From an uncultured Corynebacterium sp. (lineage in GTDB: Bacteria > Actinomycetota > Actinomycetes > Mycobacteriales > Mycobacteriaceae): a stretch of DNA of 64,000 bases. Where the stretch lies: NCBI GenBank assembly GCA_943913645.1, contig CALTYZ010000003.1, positions 1-64,000 on the forward strand, in the 5' to 3' direction. This document shows, piece by piece, positions 33,616 through 41,066 of this stretch. The first letter of the stretch is position 1; every line of letters starts with the position of its first letter. Below the pieces are notes generated by a model. That model ran no database searches, was not told the DNA's origin, and worked only from the letters and a program-made list of their open reading frames with translations. The translations under genes were made by a program, and so were the position numbers.

Positions 33616-34227
33616 TCAAATGTGGGCGGCTGGCGTCGAGTATGTCCAGTCAATAACATCCTCACCCGCAAACACAAGTGATGTCACACTGGCCAAGTCG
33701 CACTCCCTGCGCATATGACGCAACGGCTTGTGCTGCACGGCCCGCTGCACCATGACAATCGGCAACTGGTGGCTCACCAGCACTGCCTCACGGCCGGCTG
33801 CCTCGGAGCGGGCGTGGCGCAGCGCCACCTCCATGCGCGCCAAGATCTCCTCGTACGGCTCACCCCAACTCGGTTTGGCAGGGTTTGTCATGTACCGCCA
33901 GCGAATCGGGTTGAACAACTGGCTGCGCCAGCCTTTCGTGCGCAGACCTTCAAAGGTGTTGCCGGCCTCTATGATCTCCTCACAGGTCTGCACCTGACAG
34001 CCAGTGACCGCCGCAATTGGTTCTGCGGTTTCCTGCGCCCGCTCCAGTGGGCTCGCCGCCAGGTACGCCACGTCCCGGCCGGCGAAGAACTCGGCGGTCA
34101 CCGCAGCCATCGACCGTCCTCGCGAACTCAGATGGTAGCCCGGCATCCGCCCGTAGAGGATCTTTCGCGGGTTGTAGACCTCTCCGTGCCGGACAAGGTG
34201 CACAACCGTGGTGCCCGCCGTGGTCAT
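33616..34227 (-). CDS. Histidine phosphatase family protein
   Basis: This 203-residue phosphoglycerate mutase-like protein has the phosphohistidine motif LVRHGEVYNP at residues 11-20, the SPLERAQETAEPIA segment and the second His in VLVSHQLPIVM. Its stable place after hemL is shared with mycobacteria (Rv0525). The substrate is unknown. Its start overlaps hemL by four bases. Confidence 0.85.
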   Translation of the reverse strand: MTTAGTTVVHLVRHGEVYNPRKILYGRMPGYHLSSRGRSMAAVTAEFFAGRDVAYLAASPLERAQETAEPIAAVTGCQVQTCEEIIEAGNTFEGLRTKGWRSQLFNPIRWRYMTNPAKPSWGEPYEEILARMEVALRHARSEAAGREAVLVSHQLPIVMVQRAVQHKPLRHMRRECDLASVTSLVFAGEDVIDWTYSTPAAHI

Positions 34228-35582
34228 GCGCTCGGCTCCGTTGGAGCAGCTACAGCTTGCGCCGCAGCCTTCGCCGCCGACACGAGCGCCTGCTCGATCG
34301 TGCCGAAGTCTTCATCGGTCAGCGCTGTGGAAACGAACCAGGTTTCAAACGGGCTTGGTGGGGCGTAGACACCTGCCTCAAGCAGCGCATGGAAAAACGG
34401 TGCGTAGCGGAACGTCTCCGCAGCACTCATATCGGCAAAGTTGTGCCCCTCCCCTTCGGCGAAGCGCACTGAGAGCATCGTCGCCGCGCGCTGAATATGG
34501 TGCGCCACCCCCTCGCGTGTCAGCGCCTGTGAGAGCAAGCCCGCAAGCGTATCCGCATGACGCTCAAGCTGCGGGTAGATGTCTTCTGACGCCAAGCGTA
34601 GCGACGCCATGCCCGCCGCCATCGCCACCGGATTGCCCGAGAGTGTCCCCGCCTGGTACACCGGCCCATTCGGGGCGAGCCGGTCCATCACGTCGCGCCT
34701 GCCGCCGAACGCCGCCGCCGGCAAACCACCGGAGATGACTTTGCCGAATGTGGTCAGATCGCCTGCAACATGATCAACGCCGTACCAGCCCTGGTAGGAG
34801 GTGCGAAAACCGGTCATCACCTCGTCGATAATGAGCAGCGCGCCGTTGGCATGGGCGATGTCTTTGAGTTTCTGATTGAAGTCATTCTGCGGCGCGACGG
34901 TGCCCATATTGCCCGCCGCAGCCTCGGTGATGATGGCGGCGATCTGCCCCGGGTGCTCATCAAAGGCGGCCTGAACAGCCGCGATGTCGTTGTACGGCAC
35001 CACAATTGTGTCTGCTGCCTGCGCGCCTGTCACCCCTGGGGAATCAGGGATGGCGAAGGTGGCGATCCCGGAGCCTGCCGCGGCCAGCAGGGCATCCACA
35101 TGGCCGTGGTAGCAGCCCTCAAACTTGATGATTTTCGCTCGCCCCGTGAACCCACGTGCAAGGCGCACCGCGCTCATGGTCGCCTCCGTACCAGAGTTGA
35201 CCATCCGCACCTGTTCTACCGAGGTGCGCTGGACAATCATCTCCGCGATCTCTACTTCCGCCTCCGTTGGTGTGCCAAAGCTCAGGCCGTTATCCAACGC
35301 GCGGTGCACCGCCTCCAGGATCTCCGGGTGGGCGTGGCCGTTAATCATCGGGCCCCAGGAGTTGATCAGGTCGACGTAGCGGTTGCCGTCTACATCGATA
35401 AGGGTGCTGCCGTGGGCACTGTGCATGAAGCGGGTCTGGCCGCCGACTGACCCGAAAGCTCGCACTGGGGAGTTCACACCTCCGGGGGTGACCTGCTGCG
35501 CGCGCTCAAACAGCGCGTGGGAGCGGGTAGTACGGGTGGTACTTGTGATGCTTGTCTCGCCGTCAGGATCCGTGGCAGTCAT
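34224..35582 (-). CDS. hemL: Glutamate-1-semialdehyde 2,1-aminomutase
   Basis: This 452-residue PLP enzyme converts glutamate semialdehyde, the HemA product, to 5-aminolevulinate. The PLP lysine is in TTFGKVISGGLPAAAFGG, and FERAQQVTPGGVNSPVRAF and MVNSGTEATMSA are family signatures. ATG 35582 follows TAGACT with an 8-nt gap (leaderless type). In related genomes it adjoins hemY; here ktrA, trkH and dedA lie between. Confidence 0.95.
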   Translation of the reverse strand: MTATDPDGETSITSTTRTTRSHALFERAQQVTPGGVNSPVRAFGSVGGQTRFMHSAHGSTLIDVDGNRYVDLINSWGPMINGHAHPEILEAVHRALDNGLSFGTPTEAEVEIAEMIVQRTSVEQVRMVNSGTEATMSAVRLARGFTGRAKIIKFEGCYHGHVDALLAAAGSGIATFAIPDSPGVTGAQAADTIVVPYNDIAAVQAAFDEHPGQIAAIITEAAAGNMGTVAPQNDFNQKLKDIAHANGALLIIDEVMTGFRTSYQGWYGVDHVAGDLTTFGKVISGGLPAAAFGGRRDVMDRLAPNGPVYQAGTLSGNPVAMAAGMASLRLASEDIYPQLERHADTLAGLLSQALTREGVAHHIQRAATMLSVRFAEGEGHNFADMSAAETFRYAPFFHALLEAGVYAPPSPFETWFVSTALTDEDFGTIEQALVSAAKAAAQAVAAPTEPSA

Positions 35583-35650
35583 AGTTGCCCAGTCTAGGTC
35601 ATGGCTCCAACACCACCACCGCGCACAGCAACGCCCGTGCGCGGGCGCCT

Positions 35651-36340
35651 CTAGATCTGCGAGAAGTGCTCCAGATCATCGGGCGCGCCCGCCAGCACGA
35701 TAAGGTCGGTGGCCGACAGGTGGGTACCCGGGAGATATGGCCGCCAGTCGCCGCTGGCGCGCACAGAAACTACCTGAACGCGGTGTGTTTCCCAAAGCTC
35801 TTCGACATCGAACGCCTTGCCAAGGAGAGCGCGGGGAGGAACCATTTTGATCATTCCGTAGTTTTCGGCCAGCTCGGCAAAGTCTTGGAACCGTCCGCCA
35901 AGCAGGTGCGCAACCCTGCGCCCGGTGTCATGCTCCGGGCGCACCACATGATGAACGCCGAGGCGCTGCAAGATGCGGGCGTGCGATTCGGAGTCGGCCT
36001 TGGCCCAGATGTCGGGGACGTCAAGGTCCACAAGATTCGAGGCGGTCAAGATTGACGCTTCCAGTGCTGAACCAATCGCCAGCACGACCCGCTCCACTTC
36101 GTGCACACCGAGTTGACGCAGCGCTGCCTGGTCGGTGGTGTCGGCGATGACGGCGTCTGTAAGCGATGGCGAATGCTCACGCACCAGCCGCTCGTCTGCA
36201 TCAATGCCAAGCACCTCCACGCCATAGCGGGTCAGCTCGTGGGCAAGCGAAACACCAAAGCGTCCGAGTCCAATAACGACGACCGGCGCAATGTCGATCC
36301 GTTGCTTGCTCCGCAGGTGGGAGCCGGGGAAGTTAACCAA
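35651..36340 (-). CDS. ktrA: Potassium channel regulatory subunit KtrA/TrkA
   Basis: This 229-residue RCK (regulator of K+ conductance) protein has an NAD/ATP-binding Rossmann motif VVVIGLGRFGVSLAHEL and acidic partner GIDADE, then a C-terminal TrkA-C domain. It gates the adjoining TrkH/KtrB channel. The frame opens at 36421, but TTG 36340 overlaps the trkH stop by 8 bp and is the best start; the longer form would overlap trkH by about 90 bp. Confidence 0.85.
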   Translation of the reverse strand: MVNFPGSHLRSKQRIDIAPVVVIGLGRFGVSLAHELTRYGVEVLGIDADERLVREHSPSLTDAVIADTTDQAALRQLGVHEVERVVLAIGSALEASILTASNLVDLDVPDIWAKADSESHARILQRLGVHHVVRPEHDTGRRVAHLLGGRFQDFAELAENYGMIKMVPPRALLGKAFDVEELWETHRVQVVSVRASGDWRPYLPGTHLSATDLIVLAGAPDDLEHFSQI

Positions 36341-37709
36341 TGAAAGGCCTTTCTGTGGGGTAATCGAACCGGCGGACCACGTTGCGAGTCGCCAGCGCGG
36401 CAACCAGGGTGAACGGTCCAATGCGCCCGAGGTACATCAACGCACACAGGGTCAGTTGGGAGGGCGTGCTCAACGACGCTGTGATTCCCGTCGACAACCC
36501 CGTGGTAGCAAACGCAGAGATGACCTCGAAGTTGATCTGGTCGACGCTGAACTGAGGGTCAAAGATGCGCAGTGCCACCACGCCAAGTGTGACTGCGCTA
36601 AATCCAGCCACCGCTACCGTCATAGCTTGGCGCACCACGGACTTGGGAACCGTTCTGTGTCCGACCGTAGTAGCGTCACGCCCGCGGAACTCGGCGGCCA
36701 TTGCGGCAAGCAAAACGGTCGCCGTGGTGAGCTTGATACCGCCTGCGGTGCCTGCAGAACCACCCCCGATGAACATATACATATCGGTGATCATCAGCGT
36801 GACCGGGTGAGCGTCGGCGTAGTCGATGGAATTAAAGCCCGCCGTGCGCGGGGTGACGCCACTAAAGAACGCGTTGAGCAGCTTCGTTTGGGTGGGCATC
36901 CCACTCAGGAAGCCGCGCCACTCCAGAACAGCGACCAACACCATGGCGGTTACCACCAGAAACGCGGTGCCGGCGAGCGTGATCCGCGTGGTGACAGTCA
37001 TGCGCTGAGACCGCACCGGGGTGTTTCGGAGGGCGCCACGCAAACGCTCACGGCCACGGCGCACCAACTCTGCAAGCACTGGATAGCCCAGCCCACCGAT
37101 CATGAGCGCACCCGCCAACGGCAACAGAATCCAACCATCAGTGTTATAGGAGATCAGGCTATCTGAGCGCAGTCCGAAACCTGCATTGTTGAAGGCGGAC
37201 ACCGCGTGGAAGATCGCCTCCCACACCGCCCGCGCTGCAGGCATGTGATAGGTCAAGGTGAAGCGGAAAAAGAGTATGCACGCCACGATCAGCTCGAACG
37301 CAACCGTGAGCATGAGCGTGGCAAGCAAGGTCCTGCGCACTCCGCCATCTAAGATGGGCCGACCCTCGGCAGCGGTTGAGTAGCGAGTTCTTAACTTGAC
37401 TCGACCGCTAAGCAACATGCCTGTGAGCGAGGCGATACTCATGATGCCGAATCCACCGGTTTGAATCAGCGCCAGCACAATGAGTTGACCCACAAAGCTC
37501 CAGTGGCTACCCGTGTCCACCACAACCAGTCCAGTCAGCGACGTTGCAGATGTTGCCGTGAACAGCGCCTCCATCGGTGGTGTGGCTGTGCCATGCGCGC
37601 TGGAAAACGGCATGCACAGCAGCGCGGTGCCGGTCAGGATCAACACTACAAACCCCAGCGCAGTCAGCTGCGCTGGCCCAAACCACCTCGAGGGGGTTAT
37701 CTTGCCCAC
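36333..37709 (-). CDS. trkH: Potassium uptake protein TrkH/KtrB
   Basis: This 458-residue K+ transporter is built of four pore repeats. Selectivity-type loops include ATSATSLTGLVVVDTG, AFNNAGFG, GGGSAGTAGGIKLTT and ATTGLSTG. It forms a Ktr-like system with the next gene. GTG 37709 follows TACAGT with a 7-nt gap, a leaderless start. Confidence 0.92.
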   Translation of the reverse strand: MGKITPSRWFGPAQLTALGFVVLILTGTALLCMPFSSAHGTATPPMEALFTATSATSLTGLVVVDTGSHWSFVGQLIVLALIQTGGFGIMSIASLTGMLLSGRVKLRTRYSTAAEGRPILDGGVRRTLLATLMLTVAFELIVACILFFRFTLTYHMPAARAVWEAIFHAVSAFNNAGFGLRSDSLISYNTDGWILLPLAGALMIGGLGYPVLAELVRRGRERLRGALRNTPVRSQRMTVTTRITLAGTAFLVVTAMVLVAVLEWRGFLSGMPTQTKLLNAFFSGVTPRTAGFNSIDYADAHPVTLMITDMYMFIGGGSAGTAGGIKLTTATVLLAAMAAEFRGRDATTVGHRTVPKSVVRQAMTVAVAGFSAVTLGVVALRIFDPQFSVDQINFEVISAFATTGLSTGITASLSTPSQLTLCALMYLGRIGPFTLVAALATRNVVRRFDYPTERPFIG

Positions 37710-37750
37710 CAGTGAAACTGTAGTCCTGTCAGCTACCGCAGCGAAAGGAG

Positions 37751-38527
37751 TTATTGCCCCGCACTCAACGAGTTGCCCACACCACTTTGCTGCGCCGTCG
37801 CCTTCTTGGACTGGTTGCGGTACGCCCCGGCGAAAATGACCACCACCAGACCAATTGCAACCCAGTTCGCTACCTTCGCGTATTGCTCAAGGACGAACAC
37901 CACCGGCTCGCCGATCATCCACCCCAGGCCGAAGTAGAGCAGGGACCATACGGTTTTGGAGATGAAGTCAAGCACCATGAATTTCCACAGCGGCATGCCA
38001 GTCATGCCCATGAGCACGAAAACCACGAACGCGATCGGCAGGGGAATTGGCACATAGGCCAAAAAGATGCCGAGCCACCCGAGGCGCAGTGCCCAGCCTT
38101 CAACTCGTGCGATGTTTTTGGCTGCGCGCGGCGAGTTAGCAGCCTGTACGTCGAGGATGCCGCGCCCCCACAATTTGCCCGCCCACCAGTAGATCCAGTC
38201 AAACTTGATCGCCACAAGCGACCCGATGAGTAGGTACAACCACCAATGCGGTGCTTGGCCCACGCCGGCAAGCGCCCCGGTTGAGGCCGCACCGACTCGT
38301 GAGCCGGTCAGTGCGAGCATGATCGGCGGATCAAGACCTAGCAGCCAGGCGCGCAGCGGGATCATGGCCAGGCCGAATATCCCAACGAACCCGAACCAGC
38401 CGAGACACCAATAGTCTTGTCTGGTGGGCTTGGAATTCCAGGGCAAGCTGGCGTCTTCCCACCACTCCTTTTCCACTGTGTCGGCCTCGGAGGCGCGCTC
38501 GGTCGGCTCCTGCGCGTTGTTCGTCAT
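37751..38527 (-). CDS. DedA/VTT-domain membrane protein
   Basis: This 258-residue DedA-family protein has a hydrophilic N-terminus of 35 residues and about five membrane or re-entrant segments, with the DedA-type text FLAYVPIPLPIAFVVFVLMG and MPLWKFMVLDFISKTVW. Family members help recycle lipid carriers or keep the membrane potential. ATG 38527 follows TAGGTT with an 8-nt gap. Confidence 0.8.
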   Translation of the reverse strand: MTNNAQEPTERASEADTVEKEWWEDASLPWNSKPTRQDYWCLGWFGFVGIFGLAMIPLRAWLLGLDPPIMLALTGSRVGAASTGALAGVGQAPHWWLYLLIGSLVAIKFDWIYWWAGKLWGRGILDVQAANSPRAAKNIARVEGWALRLGWLGIFLAYVPIPLPIAFVVFVLMGMTGMPLWKFMVLDFISKTVWSLLYFGLGWMIGEPVVFVLEQYAKVANWVAIGLVVVIFAGAYRNQSKKATAQQSGVGNSLSAGQ

Positions 38528-38563
38528 AGGTGATCAACCTAGTGCACGCGCACACGAACCGAG

Positions 38564-39985
38564 TTACAAGGTACGTGCGAGCAGCTGCTTGGCAGCATCG
38601 CGCGCCTGCGCAATGACTGCTGGCACCCCCACACCGCTGACCCAGGATCCAACTGCGGAAATGCCTTGAGGCAACTGCTCCATAACGGTGGAGACAGTGG
38701 CCAGGTGGTGTTCGTCATAACGCGGCAGGCCGCCGAACCAACGCTGAACATAGATCTCTTCCAGCCCCTTGTCGCGGCCGTTGAAACCGGTGATGGTTTG
38801 CAGGTCATCAAGAGCCCAGTCAACGAGGTCGTCCTCACTGGCTCGCAGGGCGATGTCCTCGCCGAAACGGCCGAAGCTGGCGCGCACCAACGCCCCGTCG
38901 CGACGAGCAAGGTGTGGCCATTTGCGCGATGAGAAGGTAAATGCCTTCGCGCGCACATCGGTCTGGCCCGCCGCGACGAGCACACCGGAGTTTTCTGGCA
39001 GTCCCTCATCGGTGGCAAAACGCATGCCGACTACCGCCGAGTTAGCCAACTTCACTGTTGCCAGGGCGGCAGACGCCTCCGGTGCAACCTGTTTGCACAG
39101 CAGGGCGGCAGTCGGTGCCGGCACAGCGACAACAACGTGGTCGTAAACACGCTCGCGCCCAGCTTCGTCGCGCTCGCCGCCTTTGAGTGTGAAACCTTCA
39201 CCGTGGCGTGCAATGCCGGAGATGAACGCGTCAATGTAGATATCGGCACCGGATTGTTCCGCCAGGGCTTCGTAGAGTTCCTGGTAGCCGTCCCGAAACG
39301 CGTTGAACACTGCGCCTTGGCCGGTGGGAAGCTCAGCGCGCGCCTGCTCCAAGTTTCGCACCGCCACCGAGAGATGCACCGCCGCGCTTTCGCCTTCGGC
39401 TGCCCCATCCGCACTGGCGAGTCGGTCAAATTCGGCTGCAAGCTGCGGAATCGTTGCGCGCACACCGAGGTCATCCGCCGCACATGAGTACACCCCACCA
39501 AGCAAGGAGGTGACAAGCGTGTCGACTACTTCGTCGCCGTAGCGTTCGCGCACAAGCGTGCCGACGTTCACGTCACCGCCCACAGTCCACGCAAATCCCG
39601 GCTGGCTGCCTTCGGCGTCTATACGCGCCGCCGTTTCTGCTGACACGAGGTGCGCAACCGGCGCGGAAGACGCAGGAATCCCCATGATCCCGGCACGTGG
39701 CAGCGGCTCGCAGCGACCGTCCACGTAGACCAGCGAGCCCAGCCCGGAGGGTTCCACCAACGAGTCCCCCAGCCCCAGCTCGGTGAAGAAAGCTACGGCG
39801 TCGGTTCGGCGTGCCATGAACGCCTCTGCACCCATGTCAGTCGGGCCTGCTTCAAACGGGACGGTGAGCAGTTTGCCGCCGACACGGTCGGTGGCCTCGA
39901 AAATGTCAACTGCGTGACCCGAGTCGCGCAGCTCATACGCGCAGGTCAGACCCGCTAGGCCGGCACCGATGATCGCTACTCGCAC
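38564..39985 (-). CDS. hemY: Coproporphyrinogen III / protoporphyrinogen oxidase
   Basis: This 473-residue FAD enzyme has the N-terminal motif IIGAGLAGLTCAYEL and FEATDRVGGKLLTV and the C-terminal FAD motif GVGVPAVIAQARDAAKQLL. In actinobacteria this HemY type (CgoX) oxidises coproporphyrinogen III in the coproporphyrin-dependent route. GTG 39985 lies directly after the hemE stop (TAAGTG), so hemE-hemY are one transcript. Confidence 0.93.
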   Translation of the reverse strand: MRVAIIGAGLAGLTCAYELRDSGHAVDIFEATDRVGGKLLTVPFEAGPTDMGAEAFMARRTDAVAFFTELGLGDSLVEPSGLGSLVYVDGRCEPLPRAGIMGIPASSAPVAHLVSAETAARIDAEGSQPGFAWTVGGDVNVGTLVRERYGDEVVDTLVTSLLGGVYSCAADDLGVRATIPQLAAEFDRLASADGAAEGESAAVHLSVAVRNLEQARAELPTGQGAVFNAFRDGYQELYEALAEQSGADIYIDAFISGIARHGEGFTLKGGERDEAGRERVYDHVVVAVPAPTAALLCKQVAPEASAALATVKLANSAVVGMRFATDEGLPENSGVLVAAGQTDVRAKAFTFSSRKWPHLARRDGALVRASFGRFGEDIALRASEDDLVDWALDDLQTITGFNGRDKGLEEIYVQRWFGGLPRYDEHHLATVSTVMEQLPQGISAVGSWVSGVGVPAVIAQARDAAKQLLARTL

Positions 39986-41047
39986 TTACGCCTCCTCGCT
40001 GAGATGCTCGTGGATGATGCGCACTGCCTCGGTGATCGCGTCTGCGTCGGTGGTTGGCAGCACCCCGTGGCCCAGGTTGAAAATGTGCCCGGTTGCAGCA
40101 CCGCTGGCGATGGCGCGCGCCGCCTCAGCCTTAATCCGAGTCACCTCGGCGCGCACCACCTCGGTCCCGGCGAACAACATTGCGGGATCCAAGTTGCCCT
40201 GCAGCACCCGCGGGGATGTAAAGCGCGTCGCAGCTATGTCGAGTGGCACACGCCAATCCACCCCCATCACTTCTGAGCCGGCCTCCGACATCGCGCCGAG
40301 TAGCTCTCCTGTGGTGACACCGAAATGGATGCGGGGGATTTCTCCTGCCACGGATTCGAGGATCTGCGTGGAGTATGGCAGGACGTGGTCGCGGTAGTCG
40401 CGCTCAGTTAAAAATCCTGCCCACGAGTCGAACAGTTGCATGGCATCAATGCCAGCGTCGACTTGTGTGCGCAAAAAAGCGGTGATGGTGGGCACGAGTT
40501 TTTCCATCAGTGCATGCCAGGTGTCCGGCTCTGCGTGCATCATGGCTTTTGTGCGCTCATGGTTTTTACTCGGCCCGCCTTCGATAAGGTAGCTAGCCAG
40601 GGTAAACGGCGCGCCGACAAAACCGATGAGCGCCTGCGTATCGGTGAGCTCCTCCAGGATGATCGCAATGCCTTGTGCAACCTCAGCCACGTCGTGGTCC
40701 AACACCGGCAGGGCGGCAACATCGCGCTGATCCCGCACGGGTTGCGCCACCACCGGGCCCTTACCAGGCACAATTCCTACCTCTATGCCTGCGGCTTTGA
40801 GCGGAACCACGATGTCAGAAAACAAAATCGCCGCGTCAACGTCGTGGCGGCGCACCGGCTGGAGGGTAATCTCGGCGAGCAGCTCGGGCATGAAGCACGA
40901 CTCAAGCATGAGGATGCCCTCTCGCACCTGGCGGTACTCCGGCAGGGAGCGGCCCGCCTGGCGCATGAACCACACCGGGGTGCGCGACGGTGTGTGCCCG
41001 TGGGCGGCTGCGATGAACGGGGCGGTAGAAAGGTCGCGTCTAGTCAT
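39986..41047 (-). CDS. hemE: Uroporphyrinogen decarboxylase
   Basis: This 353-residue enzyme removes four carboxyl groups from uroporphyrinogen III. Signatures are PVWFMRQAGRSLPEYR near residue 26 and GFVGAPFTLASYLIEGG, plus FNLGHGVLP near the C-terminus. ATG 41047 follows TAGGGT with an 8-nt gap, so it probably has its own leaderless promoter inside the end of the ATPase-like gene; the open frame to 41107 is rejected. Confidence 0.96.
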   Translation of the reverse strand: MTRRDLSTAPFIAAAHGHTPSRTPVWFMRQAGRSLPEYRQVREGILMLESCFMPELLAEITLQPVRRHDVDAAILFSDIVVPLKAAGIEVGIVPGKGPVVAQPVRDQRDVAALPVLDHDVAEVAQGIAIILEELTDTQALIGFVGAPFTLASYLIEGGPSKNHERTKAMMHAEPDTWHALMEKLVPTITAFLRTQVDAGIDAMQLFDSWAGFLTERDYRDHVLPYSTQILESVAGEIPRIHFGVTTGELLGAMSEAGSEVMGVDWRVPLDIAATRFTSPRVLQGNLDPAMLFAGTEVVRAEVTRIKAEAARAIASGAATGHIFNLGHGVLPTTDADAITEAVRIIHEHLSEEA

Positions 41048-41066
41048 GGTGTTCAACCCTACTGGC

